Under the pieces are notes generated by a model that saw only the letters and a list, made by a program, of their open reading frames with translations, was not told the origin of the DNA and made no database searches. This document shows, piece by piece, positions 28,387-36,953 of a stretch of DNA of 64,000 nt; position 1 is the stretch's first letter, and each line of letters starts with the position of its first letter. This stretch comes from Sulfurimonas paralvinellae (GTDB lineage: Bacteria > Campylobacterota > Campylobacteria > Campylobacterales > Sulfurimonadaceae), in assembly GCF_014905135.1 (NCBI RefSeq), contig NZ_CP041406.1, positions 496,001 through 560,000 on the forward strand, given 5' to 3'. Both the position numbers and the translations under genes were made by a program.

Positions 28387-29873
28387 AGGTTTTTATCTTC
28401 TTCGAAGAGAACTTGAAAATGATTGTCCTTACATTCTATTTTCGAAACAGCTCTTTGTGCGATGTAGAGTTTCGTCTTTGATCGAATCGTGAACGCTCCC
28501 GATGCAAACTCCATACTAAAATCTATATTTCTTGGTCGATGACTTAGCAGTGCAATAGAGAGGGAGAGTATGTAGCTTAAAGAGTGCACTATATGTACAT
28601 TTTCAGGAAGCAGTTTTGCATAGAGCTGTAGATGTGTATCTGATGGCAGACGATTTTTTGCATACTTTGTCAATGTTGAGATGAGCATAATATCATGATG
28701 TCTAAATCCATACTCCAAAGCACTTTGGATGATATAGTAAGTGTGTTTGTTCTGTGAGTAAAAATGAACACTACTGCCGGCAGGATAGAGCTTGGCAGCA
28801 ATACTTAATGATTTTCTGTACTCTTTATCGATACCAAAATATTCTGCTGTCAGATCAAAAATCTTTTTGCTTAAAGATGCAAGATTGTTTGAAAATGCTT
28901 TATCCTGCACATACGAGTCTAAAATGTAGCGTACCGATGTATTGTAGTTTTGCGGAAACTTATGTTTGGAAGTGCGAAGCAGATCAGAAAGATAGACACC
29001 TTCACGTACACCGACACCACTTGTAATGATTTTGTCTATATCGATTTTTTTCATCACTCTTTGCAGTATCAGTGTACCGGGTTTGATGACATCAAAGCGA
29101 TTGTTTTTGATAAAAAGAGCAGCTAAAGCCTTTTCATCTTTGGCTTTGAGAATACGTTTGAGGTAATCTTTGAAGATAGCTGTGCTGTACTCAAATGCAT
29201 GCAATTTATTGAGAGGATAGAGCGTCTCTTTTAAAATAGCATTGGATATTGCCCGAAATGTTCCACCTATCCCTATAAGTGTACTTACAGAGCTGATATC
29301 AGAGAGTTTTTCTAACTCTTTATCAATGTAATTTGTTGCACCTTCTATATCGTCTTTATCGAAAAAAAGTTCTTTAAGTCGAACAGTTCCAAGTTTGAGA
29401 GAGACGGTATTTGAGACATTATCTTCATTGATAAAAGCAAACTCTGTAGAACCGCCGCCGATATCTATGCTCAATGCATTTTTTTGTTTTGGCAGGAGAT
29501 TTGCACAGGCTATAGCACCGAAGTATGCCTCTTTCTCTCCTGAGATGATTTTAATATTGAGTTTAAGAGCGTGCTTGACACGCAGTAAAAAAGTTTGTTT
29601 GTTTGGTGCGTCACGCAAAGCAGAAGTCGCTACACAGAGAACTTTTCTTACTTTAAAAGAGTGTGCGATACTTAAAAAGTCATGCAGGGCATCATAGGTT
29701 CGCTGCATGGGGATTTCTTGAAGCTCTCCATTGTGCTTGTAGGCGTCTTGGGATATTCTTACTTTGGATTTTTCTTCGTGGAGGAGGTGGAAAGCATAAC
29801 GGGAAGTCTTCTCATAGACAACCATTCTAACTGAGTTAGAACCAATGTCTATGATAGCAACTCTCTTAGCCAA
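28383..29873 (-). CDS. Ppx/GppA exopolyphosphatase / pppGpp phosphohydrolase family
   Basis: 496 residues. The actin-like ATPase fold carries IDIGSNSVRM (residues 8-17) as the phosphate-1 loop, CVATSALRDA, SIDIGGGSTEF as phosphate-2 and GIGGTFRA. The C-terminal half has an HD-like helical domain as in long PPX/GPPA proteins. It hydrolyses polyphosphate or pppGpp; which is not decided by sequence. The start is TTG directly after the ferredoxin stop codon (TAA then TTG), so the two are translationally linked. Helicobacter and Campylobacter have the same family. Confidence 0.92.
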   Translation of the reverse strand: MAKRVAIIDIGSNSVRMVVYEKTSRYAFHLLHEEKSKVRISQDAYKHNGELQEIPMQRTYDALHDFLSIAHSFKVRKVLCVATSALRDAPNKQTFLLRVKHALKLNIKIISGEKEAYFGAIACANLLPKQKNALSIDIGGGSTEFAFINEDNVSNTVSLKLGTVRLKELFFDKDDIEGATNYIDKELEKLSDISSVSTLIGIGGTFRAISNAILKETLYPLNKLHAFEYSTAIFKDYLKRILKAKDEKALAALFIKNNRFDVIKPGTLILQRVMKKIDIDKIITSGVGVREGVYLSDLLRTSKHKFPQNYNTSVRYILDSYVQDKAFSNNLASLSKKIFDLTAEYFGIDKEYRKSLSIAAKLYPAGSSVHFYSQNKHTYYIIQSALEYGFRHHDIMLISTLTKYAKNRLPSDTHLQLYAKLLPENVHIVHSLSYILSLSIALLSHRPRNIDFSMEFASGAFTIRSKTKLYIAQRAVSKIECKDNHFQVLFEEDKNL

Positions 29874-30131
29874 TTATAACTCTTCGTGCTCTTGGAGCTG
29901 TTTATACTTGAACTGCAGTTCTGCAATTGTTTCCACATTATCTTTATCCGGAACAATGCAGTCAACAGGACAGACTGAAATACATGCAGGTTCATCATAA
30001 ACACCAACACATTCAGTACATCTGTCAGGGTCGATATAGTAAATCGGGTCACCTTCTTCGATCGCTAATGTCGGACACTCTTCACGACAAGCATCACATG
30101 CTATGCACTCTTCATTAATAATTAATGCCAT
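29874..30131 (-). CDS. 2[4Fe-4S] ferredoxin (YfhL/Alvin type)
   Basis: A 85-residue cytosolic electron carrier. Cluster cysteines are Cys9, Cys12, Cys15 and Cys19 in ECIACDACREECP, and Cys38, Cys41, Cys50, Cys54 in RCTECVGVYDEPACISVCP, with a ninth at Cys58. The long spacing between the second and third cysteine of the second set is the mark of the Chromatium/YfhL ferredoxins with low redox potential. The ATG at 30131 has AAGG about 9 nt upstream. Tail is acidic. Same strand as and linked to the Ppx/GppA gene, whose relation is not known. Confidence 0.93.
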   Translation of the reverse strand: MALIINEECIACDACREECPTLAIEEGDPIYYIDPDRCTECVGVYDEPACISVCPVDCIVPDKDNVETIAELQFKYKQLQEHEEL

Positions 30132-30213
30132 ATTCAAAAACCTTATATTTTCTACTTATTTATTTCGTGAGAGATTTATAGCAAAAGTAAGCTTTATTAT
30201 TTTTGAAACGCTT

Positions 30214-31512
30214 TTAATTCCTTGGAATTATGCACGATAGTTTGGAGTTGAGCTGCAGTGAAGCAACCGTTCCCTCAATACCGTCTTCTCTATTTTTTAT
30301 ATTTATCTTAGCACCGAGCGCATCTGCAGCACTTTTTGCCAAGAAGAGACCCAGGCCAACACCACTTTTATTGCCTTGGCGTTTAAAAGGTGCAAATAGA
30401 TCGACACTTTCATCGATACCACACCCCTCATCAATAACTTCTATTAAAAGTCCATATTCATCCTCTTTGCTGCGAAGAAGAACATGCTTCTCTTTTGGTG
30501 TGAATTTGAGTGCATTTTGTAGAAAATTCTGGATGATTTGATTTAAAAGAGAGACCTGCAGCGTTGCCATATAGCCGTCAGGTTTGAAATCCATTAAAAG
30601 ATGTTTGCCTTCATTCTCTGCTAAGAGTTTAAAATCATCTGCTTTTTGTTTAAGAATTGAGATAACATCGACTTCTACGGGTTTATCAAGCTGCGCACCC
30701 TCTTGACGGCCTATGTTTAAAATATTTGAGACAATGATATTCATCTCATCTATTGTCTTGTTTGTCGTCTTGAGTGCGTCGATGTACTCCTCTGGAGAGC
30801 GTTTTTTAATGAGTGTTACCTGATTTTTGAGTTTGATTACGGCAAGTGGTGTTTTTAACTCATGCGCAGTACCGATGAAGAGCTCTTTTTGATACTTGAC
30901 AAAGTTTTGAATTCTTGCGATGAGATGATTGATCGTTTCACCAAGTGGTTCAAACTCTTGTGGAAGTGCGTTAAGGTCAATTGGTTTCATCAGGTGTTCG
31001 TTCATGTTCGCAAGCTTCATATTGAGAGTTTTAATAGGGACAACAAGCATTTTAGAAAGCATTACCGCATAGAGAATGACCAGTAAAAAACTGGCGATAT
31101 TGATGATGAAGATATAGTGCAGTATTTTATTTAACAAGCGCTTTGTCGGTGTGATATTCTTGGTGATTTTCAGATAACTTGCATCATCAAGTTTAAAGGG
31201 ATAGATAAGGGTAAGATAGGTTTGATTTTTTTTAGTGATCTCGTAGACATCCATGTCCCCCATTGGAGATTTGAGATGAATAATTTCAATATTGATGGAG
31301 AGAAAGTTCTCTGAAATGGAATCATCTAACTGAAACACAGATTTATAGTTTGCTATATTTTTAGCATAATGGATAAGCTCTTCTTTTTTTTCATCATAGA
31401 CTGATTTTTCGATGTAAAAGTATAAAACAGATGAGAAGATAAAGATTAAAATTGCAGAGGAAAAAATGAGTTGGATTAGAAAGCTTTTTCTAATACTCTT
31501 TTTGGAGAACAT
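30214..31512 (-). CDS. Sensor histidine kinase, partner of the HsrA/CosR-type regulator
   Basis: 432 residues. First transmembrane helix about 11-31, periplasmic sensor about 32-130, second helix about 133-153, then a HAMP-like linker. Dimerisation/phosphoacceptor box GTAHELKTPL with His217; ATPase domain N-box QNFLQNALKFTP, G1 DEGCGIDE and G2 GVGLGLFLAK. It follows the response regulator on the same strand after 38 nt. In Helicobacter and Campylobacter the equivalent regulator is an orphan. The ribosome site and start are inside an 11-bp hairpin. Confidence 0.92.
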   Translation of the reverse strand: MFSKKSIRKSFLIQLIFSSAILIFIFSSVLYFYIEKSVYDEKKEELIHYAKNIANYKSVFQLDDSISENFLSINIEIIHLKSPMGDMDVYEITKKNQTYLTLIYPFKLDDASYLKITKNITPTKRLLNKILHYIFIINIASFLLVILYAVMLSKMLVVPIKTLNMKLANMNEHLMKPIDLNALPQEFEPLGETINHLIARIQNFVKYQKELFIGTAHELKTPLAVIKLKNQVTLIKKRSPEEYIDALKTTNKTIDEMNIIVSNILNIGRQEGAQLDKPVEVDVISILKQKADDFKLLAENEGKHLLMDFKPDGYMATLQVSLLNQIIQNFLQNALKFTPKEKHVLLRSKEDEYGLLIEVIDEGCGIDESVDLFAPFKRQGNKSGVGLGLFLAKSAADALGAKINIKNREDGIEGTVASLQLNSKLSCIIPRN

Positions 31513-31539
31513 ATAATCCCTTTTTTTGAGGGATTATAT
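31511..31539 (-). promoter_or_regulatory. Hairpin hiding the ribosome site of the histidine kinase
   Basis: A perfect 11-bp palindromic stem (ATATAATCCCT and AGGGATTATAT) with a 7-nt loop, lying between regulator and kinase on their transcript. The right arm holds AGGG and the first two bases of the kinase ATG. Folded, it would block initiation. It could instead be a weak terminator that reduces read-through, though the run of bases after it is not U-rich in the minus direction. Confidence 0.55.
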
Positions 31540-31550
31540 CATTGTTTGGA

Positions 31551-32222
31551 TTAAACTTCTTTTGGAAAACAGAAACGGTATCCGCGACGGCGCACAGTTT
31601 CAATTGTTGTAATACTTAATGGTTTATCCATCTTTTGTCTGATTTGATTGATAGCAACTTCAATAACATTAGGCGTTACAAGTTCAGGCTCTTCCCAGAT
31701 AGCATCTAAAAGCTGTTCTTTGGAAACGATTTGGTCACGGTGACGTGCCAAGTGAGTAAGTACTTCAAAAGGTTTTCCTTTGAGCTCTATTTCAGTTTCT
31801 TTGTAAGTGATTTTTTCTTCTTCAGGGTTGATAGTCAAGTCTTCGATTTCGATGATGTTACTACCACCAAAACGTAAACGCGCTTCTATACGTGCTACAA
31901 GAACGTCAAAATCAAAAGGTTTTCTGATGTAGTCATCAGCACCTGCACGAAGTGCTTCAATTTCACTTTCGTTATCATCTCTTGCTGAAAGAACAACAAC
32001 AACAGTTTTTGGAGTATTCGCTTTGATATCACCGATGATATCTACTGAATTACCATCCGGAAGCATCCAGTCCATAAGAACTAAATCGTAGTTACGGATG
32101 TCAAGATAGTATTCACCGTCTTTAAGTGTTTCAACAACATCACTTTGGTAACCAAATTCTTTTAGTCCCTCTGCAAGCATCTTATTTAATGTTACTTCAT
32201 CTTCTATGATTAGAATACGCAT
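31551..32222 (-). CDS. OmpR-type response regulator, HsrA/CosR orthologue
   Basis: 223 residues. Receiver domain: Asp8 and Glu9, phospho-acceptor Asp51 in LVLMDWMLPDG, Ser79 and Lys101, all canonical. The winged-helix domain (about 125-220) contains the stretches GKPFEVLTHLARHRDQIVSK (split), IEVAINQIRQKMDKPL and ETVRRRGYRFC, almost as I recall them from Helicobacter HP1043 (HsrA) and Campylobacter CosR, which are essential and lack the phospho-acceptor. AGGA lies 8 nt before the ATG. Followed by its own kinase gene. Gene order plsY-folB-regulator is the Campylobacter order. Confidence 0.9.
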   Translation of the reverse strand: MRILIIEDEVTLNKMLAEGLKEFGYQSDVVETLKDGEYYLDIRNYDLVLMDWMLPDGNSVDIIGDIKANTPKTVVVVLSARDDNESEIEALRAGADDYIRKPFDFDVLVARIEARLRFGGSNIIEIEDLTINPEEEKITYKETEIELKGKPFEVLTHLARHRDQIVSKEQLLDAIWEEPELVTPNVIEVAINQIRQKMDKPLSITTIETVRRRGYRFCFPKEV

Positions 32223-32254
32223 TCATCATTTCCTATTTCTAATATTTTGGCGGA

Positions 32255-32260
32255 ATTGTA
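32255..32260 (-). promoter_or_regulatory. Candidate -10 box for the two-component operon
   Basis: On the minus strand TACAAT preceded by TGA (TGATACAAT), 33 nt before the regulator ATG. Upstream DNA (32261-32320) has long A and T tracts, which suit campylobacterial promoters lacking a -35 box. The 100-nt gap to folB supports a separate promoter. Confidence 0.4.
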
Positions 32261-32322
32261 TCATAATTTTAGGTTAATTTAAAGTTTTTTTCAATTTTTT
32301 TTAAAAAAAAATGAAGTTTGGA

Positions 32323-32655
32323 TTAAGAATCAAAAGAGGTAAGCTCTTCAACAGATACCCTGCAGTCAGGGAGTATGGAAGATTTTGTGATTTTTAAATT
32401 GAGGGTGTTGATTTTTGAAAAATTTTCTTTAAGTATTTGTGATAAATTAAGCAAAGCATCTTCTATTAAAAGATATTTTTCTTGTTTCATTGTTTTTTTG
32501 ATGAGCTCTGCAACATCGGCGTAATTGATAAATTCATTTTTGTCATATGTATACTCGATCTCGAGATTTATGATGACATCCTGCTCTTGCTTACGCTCAA
32601 AATCCAAAATGCCGATGATGCATTGAAAATTCAGATCTTCTATGAAAATTTTCAT
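32323..32655 (-). CDS. folB: Dihydroneopterin aldolase family protein
   Basis: 110 residues, a small T-fold enzyme that would cut dihydroneopterin to 6-hydroxymethyl-dihydropterin and glycolaldehyde in folate synthesis. MKIFIEDLNFQCIIGILDFERK at the N-terminus is the family pattern (IGI-x-x-ERK-x-QD-I-NL), with the catalytic Glu in the FERK segment and Lys near the C-terminus (LNLKITKSS). Tandem with plsY, whose stop touches this start. The matching FolK lies at 50.6 kb. The same plsY-folB arrangement occurs in Campylobacter. Confidence 0.88.
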   Translation of the reverse strand: MKIFIEDLNFQCIIGILDFERKQEQDVIINLEIEYTYDKNEFINYADVAELIKKTMKQEKYLLIEDALLNLSQILKENFSKINTLNLKITKSSILPDCRVSVEELTSFDS

Positions 32656-33270
32656 CTAAATTACTCTTTTTTCCTCACCTTTGATAACACGGATGATATT
32701 TGGAATATGTTTATAAAAAAGAATGAAAACAATAAAAACAACAGGTGCGTGAGGCATTTCTGGATGAATGAAAAAGCTCGATATCAACAGTGCCAAAACA
32801 CCGGTAAGTGAAGAGACAGATGAGATGCGAACAGTTTTTGCCATAACGGCCCAGACTACAAGGGCTATAGTCGTCTCAATCGGGATCATGAACATCATAA
32901 CACCCATACCTGTTGCAATTCCTTTGCCGCCTTCAAGACCAAGATATGGAGAAAAACAGTGTCCAAGAACTGCTAAAACAGCAATCGCCCACAGTACAGA
33001 ATTATCAAGCCCCATAAAATAAGCAGCTGCTAAAACGACAACACCTTTGAGTGCATCGAGGACAAGCGTTGCGGTTCCAAGTTTTTTAGCCAGTTTCGGA
33101 TCGCGTTCTTTGACCACGCGAAGTACATTGGTTGCTCCAATACTGCCGCTTCCACTTGCTTTGACATCCACACCGGCAAATTTTTTAGCAAGCAGTAGAC
33201 CAAAAGGAATCCCGCCGATAAGATAAGCTGCTATATAAAACTGTACATTGATATTGAATAAAAAATCCAT
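32656..33270 (-). CDS. plsY: Glycerol-3-phosphate acyltransferase PlsY
   Basis: 204 residues, five transmembrane helices. Transfers acyl from acyl-phosphate to glycerol-3-phosphate at the inner membrane, the first step of phospholipid synthesis. Motif 1 GSGSIGATNVLR (about 41-52), motif 2 GHCFSPYLGLEGGKGIATGMG (split around 103-123), and a third glycine-rich element. N-terminal GGIPFGLLLAKK. It holds one CTCACGCA octamer in sense orientation. Divergent from nadA with a 96-nt gap; upstream of folB. Confidence 0.95.
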   Translation of the reverse strand: MDFLFNINVQFYIAAYLIGGIPFGLLLAKKFAGVDVKASGSGSIGATNVLRVVKERDPKLAKKLGTATLVLDALKGVVVLAAAYFMGLDNSVLWAIAVLAVLGHCFSPYLGLEGGKGIATGMGVMMFMIPIETTIALVVWAVMAKTVRISSVSSLTGVLALLISSFFIHPEMPHAPVVFIVFILFYKHIPNIIRVIKGEEKRVI

Positions 33271-33331
33271 TAAAAACCTTAATTATAATTTGTTCTGACA
33301 TTCTACAATCTATATGCTAAATAATTTTTGA

Positions 33332-33337
33332 TATAAT
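33332..33337 (+). promoter_or_regulatory. nadA: TATAAT box of the nadA promoter
   Basis: A perfect TATAAT, 30 nt before the nadA start chosen here. Transcription would begin near 33344, which excludes the first in-frame TTG at 33337 (inside this box) as the start codon. No -35 box is visible; the DNA upstream is AT-rich. Confidence 0.55.
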
Positions 33338-33366
33338 TGCAGAATAACAAAATACAGGATATTTTT

Positions 33367-34365
33367 TTGCAATACACAAATGAAGAATTGAAAATAAAAA
33401 TTGACGAATTGAAGAAGAAATTGAGTGTAACGGTAGTTGCGCATTTTTATCAGCGTGATGAGGTTTTTGAAATCGGTGACATTACGGGTGACTCTCTTGA
33501 GCTTGCTATGAAGACAAAAGCGGATGATTCTGAATTTGTACTTTTTTGCGGTGTCGGCTTTATGGGACAGAGTGTCAAGGTGCTCTCTCCTGAAAAACGT
33601 GTAGTTATGCCAAAAATCGCCTGCTGTGCAATGGCGAGAATGATAGACTCAATCTACTATGATGACTCAGTGAAATTTTTAAACGATAACGGCATCGCGA
33701 GTGAGAATATACTGCCTATTACCTACATAAACTCAAATGCCGATGTCAAGGCAAAGGTCGGTGAAATGGGCGGTATGGTCTGTACAAGTTCCAATGCCAA
33801 AAAGATCATCACAAAAGCTCTCGGCGAAGGAAAAAAGATACTTTTTGTACCGGACAGATGTTTGGGACAGAATATCGCCAACCAGATGGGATTGAAATCT
33901 ATGGTTATCGGTCAAGGCGGTGATCCAAAAGAGGCAGATATCATCTGTTATGATGGTTTTTGTTCCGTTCACCAGCTTTTTACGCTTGAAGATATTGAGT
34001 TCTATCGTAAAAAATATCCGGGTATCAAGATAGCAACCCACCCTGAGTGTGATCCTGCCATCTGTGATGCAAGTGATTTTGTCGGTTCTACTTCTCAGCT
34101 TATTAACTACATAAAAGAACTTCCCCAAGATCAAAAAGTGGCTGTCGGTACGGAGTTCAACCTTGTAAACCGTCTGCGTCCGAAAAATACCTATGTACTC
34201 TCTTCGACTAAACCGGAGTGTCCTACGATGAATGAAACAACACTGCAGGATGTCTATGATACACTTAAGGCTATCGATGAGGGTGAACCTATCAATGAGA
34301 TAGAAGTTGATCCAAAGACACAAAAATGGGCGAAAGTTGCACTAGAGAGAATGTTGGACCTATGA
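33367..34365 (+). CDS. nadA: Quinolinate synthase A
   Basis: Condenses iminoaspartate with dihydroxyacetone phosphate to quinolinate using one [4Fe-4S] cluster. I place the start at TTG 33367, 7 nt after AGGA, giving 332 residues. Cluster cysteines are those in MPKIACCAMARMID, PDRCLGQNIANQMG region and SSTKPECPTMNETT, with HPECDPAICDASD and VAHFYQRDEV as family motifs. It is followed by nadC with an ATGA overlap. NadB (aspartate oxidase or dehydrogenase) is not in this window. Confidence 0.95.
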   Translation: MQYTNEELKIKIDELKKKLSVTVVAHFYQRDEVFEIGDITGDSLELAMKTKADDSEFVLFCGVGFMGQSVKVLSPEKRVVMPKIACCAMARMIDSIYYDDSVKFLNDNGIASENILPITYINSNADVKAKVGEMGGMVCTSSNAKKIITKALGEGKKILFVPDRCLGQNIANQMGLKSMVIGQGGDPKEADIICYDGFCSVHQLFTLEDIEFYRKKYPGIKIATHPECDPAICDASDFVGSTSQLINYIKELPQDQKVAVGTEFNLVNRLRPKNTYVLSSTKPECPTMNETTLQDVYDTLKAIDEGEPINEIEVDPKTQKWAKVALERMLDL

Positions 34366-35177
34366 TAGAGGCATTTGTAAAAGAGGCTTTGGCTGAGGAT
34401 GTCGGTCGCGGAGATCTTTACGCTTTGGTTGAACCTGCCGTTCCGGCAAGTGCCAAGATAGTTGCCAAAAGCAATGGTGTTGTGGCAGGTCAAAAATATG
34501 TTGATGTGCTTTGCAAGCTTGAAGGCATTGAAGTGCAATGGCTGAAAAATGACAGAGAACTCTTTAAAAACGGTGAGGTCATTGCCGAATTTCAAGCTGA
34601 TTCTCACGCAATACTTCGTTGTGAACGCACAATTTTAGATATGCTGCTGCACGCAAGTTCAATTGCTACGCTCACGCAACAATATGTCGATATCATCAAA
34701 CCATACGGTGTCAAACTCTTAGATACACGTAAAACAAGACCGCTGTTGCGAGTCTTTGAAAAGTATGCCACGCGTTGCGGCGGTGCAGTCAACCATAGAA
34801 TGGGACTCGATGACAGTCTGATGATAAAAGACACCCATCTAAAAACAATCGATAATCTCGCTCAATACATTGCCAAAGCGCGTGAGGTTATTCCTTTTAC
34901 GGCAAAGATCGAAATAGAAGCCGAGACCTTCTGGATAGCACAAGAAGCGATGAAAGCCAAGTGTGACATCGTGATGTGTGACAATATGACACCGGCTCAG
35001 GTTGAAGAGGTCATTGCTTTTAGAGATGAAAATTTTCCACATATCTTATTGGAAGCCAGTGGTAATATTTCACTCGATACCATTGAGTCTTATGCAAAGA
35101 CAGGTGTTGATGCTATCAGCTCCGGTTCACTTATCCATCAGGCGAACTGGATCGATCTGTCCATGAAAATGGATTAA
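34362..35177 (+). CDS. nadC: Nicotinate-nucleotide pyrophosphorylase (carboxylating)
   Basis: Makes nicotinate mononucleotide from quinolinate and PRPP. Start at ATG 34362, overlapping the nadA stop (ATGA); 271 residues. Motifs: LLDTRKTRPLLR and GGAVNHRMGLDDSLMIKDTH (in two parts, with the quinolinate/PRPP-binding Arg and Lys), and IEIEAETF. The final SGNISLDTIESYAKTGVDAISSG is the barrel closing region. It carries two CTCACGCA octamers (34603 and 34671). flhB starts 15 nt after it. Confidence 0.96.
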   Translation: MIEAFVKEALAEDVGRGDLYALVEPAVPASAKIVAKSNGVVAGQKYVDVLCKLEGIEVQWLKNDRELFKNGEVIAEFQADSHAILRCERTILDMLLHASSIATLTQQYVDIIKPYGVKLLDTRKTRPLLRVFEKYATRCGGAVNHRMGLDDSLMIKDTHLKTIDNLAQYIAKAREVIPFTAKIEIEAETFWIAQEAMKAKCDIVMCDNMTPAQVEEVIAFRDENFPHILLEASGNISLDTIESYAKTGVDAISSGSLIHQANWIDLSMKMD

Positions 35178-35192
35178 AGGTCATTGTAACAG

Positions 35193-36245
35193 ATGGCTGA
35201 CGACGCTGAAAAAACAGAAGAACCCACCCCCAAGAAGATAGAAGATGCCCGAAAAGAAGGCAATGTTCCAAAATCGCAGGATGCATCGGGAACAATCACT
35301 CTTTTTGTAGCAATTTTGGCATTTTTAATGCTCTTTCCTTTTATGGCAAAACATATGATTTTGCTGTTTCATTACTACTTTTCTCTTATTGGTTCTGAAC
35401 TCGACAGGGCTTCAATGATGGATATAGCCATTGTCACAATTAGGGAATTTTTGCTGATGGTGCTGCCGATTGCTGCTGCTGTTGCGGTTGCCGGTATTAT
35501 TGCCGCTTTTGCACAATTTGGTTTTTTGTTTACCAGCAAGGCAATTATGCCGGATATTAAAAAGATCGATCCTATCAAAGGGATGAAAAATCTCTTTTCT
35601 CTGAAAAAACTTATTGAAGGTATCAAAATTACCTTTAAATCATTTACGACTCTGGGTGTTGGTTTTATCTTCTTTTTCTACTTTATCATAGAATTGCCGA
35701 CGGTTGCTCTTTTTGGTCTGCATGATCAGATGATGTGGTTGAAAGACAAGATGCTTATCATCGCTTTTGTTATGCTGTTGATTATCTTTCTTTTTGCCGT
35801 CATCGATGTCATTATTGTTAGAAAACAGTATTTTGACGGTCTTAAGATGTCCAAACAAGAGATAAAGGATGAAATGAAGAACATGGAAGGAGATCCGCTT
35901 GTGAAGTCAAAGATTCGTCAGATACAGATGGAAGCCTCACGCAAGCGGATGATGGCAGAAGTACCCAATGCCGATGTTGTCATTACCAATCCTACCCATT
36001 ATGCCGTTGCTGTGAAGTATGATGCCGAAACATCACATGCGCCGATAGTTATAGCAAAAGGGATGGATCATGTTGCTCAAAAGATAAAAGAGATAGCACG
36101 TGAGAATCATGTCCATATCGTTCAAAATCCACCGCTTACACGTTCACTCTACAATGAAGTCGATGTTGACAAGCCAATCCCCGAAGCTCTTTTTGCAGCG
36201 GTAGCCGAAGTGCTTGCCTATGTTTACAAAATGAATAAGAAATAA
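35193..36245 (+). CDS. flhB: Flagellar type III export protein FlhB
   Basis: Inner-membrane gatekeeper of the flagellar export apparatus that switches secretion specificity. 350 residues with four transmembrane helices (about 30-210) and a cytosolic C-domain. The autocleavage site NPTH is at residues 266-269 (ITNPTHYAVAVKYD). The N-terminal EKTEEPTPKKIEDARKEGN is typical. AAGG lies upstream but 12 nt away. One CTCACGCA octamer lies at 35936, within the codons for Ser-Arg-Lys. Downstream is an unrecognised gene with an odd start region. Confidence 0.97.
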   Translation: MADDAEKTEEPTPKKIEDARKEGNVPKSQDASGTITLFVAILAFLMLFPFMAKHMILLFHYYFSLIGSELDRASMMDIAIVTIREFLLMVLPIAAAVAVAGIIAAFAQFGFLFTSKAIMPDIKKIDPIKGMKNLFSLKKLIEGIKITFKSFTTLGVGFIFFFYFIIELPTVALFGLHDQMMWLKDKMLIIAFVMLLIIFLFAVIDVIIVRKQYFDGLKMSKQEIKDEMKNMEGDPLVKSKIRQIQMEASRKRMMAEVPNADVVITNPTHYAVAVKYDAETSHAPIVIAKGMDHVAQKIKEIARENHVHIVQNPPLTRSLYNEVDVDKPIPEALFAAVAEVLAYVYKMNKK

Positions 36246-36274
36246 TATATGATTTCACTAGATTTTTTCAAAAG

Positions 36275-36952
36275 TTGAGCAATTTGATACCGGATAAGAA
36301 ACAGATAGAAGCGTCAAAACATATTCTTATAAAAAGTGATAAAGAGAGCCTCGCTCAGGCAAGTGTTCTCTACTCTTACTGTTTGTCACTGCATAAAAAA
36401 GTATCTCTTTATGCACCTGAGATAGAGAGAAGATTCTCTTTTTTGCCATGGATAGATAAAAGACGCTCAAATAGAGCTGATTCTGCAGATCTGGAGATAG
36501 ATTCCAGCATTGAAATTATGGATTTGTATGACTTTATGCAGATGAGTGATGTCAAGATCAATGCCAAGATGGCAACAGCGCTCTATGCAGGCTTATTACA
36601 GCGATATGAAAATTTTCTAAGTGATGCAATGGATGGTACAATTTTTGCTGTGCTTGCACAATTGATAACATTGGGTGCTGATCATCAAAAATGTGTAGAG
36701 AATATAGTCTACAGTGAGCCTTTAAGCAAAATTCGTCTAAAGGCAATACTGTATAAAAATCTTCTTTTAAAAGAAAATGCAAAAGTGGCGCATGTAAGTT
36801 TTTGTGATGAAGATCTGCATGCAAGTGGCGCTTCTTTGGAAGATGTTTGTGAAGCTGCGAGAGAATTTTTGCATATAGTGCATATAAGAGAAGTGCATAT
36901 TGTTAAAAGTGATGAAAATAATAAAATAATAAAAATAGTTAAGGATGTTTGA
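36275..36952 (+). CDS. Uncharacterised protein, possible DHH-like fragment; possible N-terminal frameshift
   Basis: 225 residues from TTG 36275, the first in-frame start. No close family recognised. Its N-terminal layout (KQIEASKHILIKSDKESLAQASVLYSYC) loosely recalls DHH/phosphoesterase-type proteins, but no DHH motif is visible. An ATG at 36249 (3 nt after the flhB stop) opens 9 codons that stop at 36276-36278; adding one T to the T6 tract at 36263-36268 would join it to this frame as MISLDFFQKLSNLIPDKK. The gene may start there with slippage or a recent indel. Downstream gene overlaps it by 8 nt at most. Confidence 0.55.
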   Translation: MSNLIPDKKQIEASKHILIKSDKESLAQASVLYSYCLSLHKKVSLYAPEIERRFSFLPWIDKRRSNRADSADLEIDSSIEIMDLYDFMQMSDVKINAKMATALYAGLLQRYENFLSDAMDGTIFAVLAQLITLGADHQKCVENIVYSEPLSKIRLKAILYKNLLLKENAKVAHVSFCDEDLHASGASLEDVCEAAREFLHIVHIREVHIVKSDENNKIIKIVKDV

Positions 36953-36953
36953 T

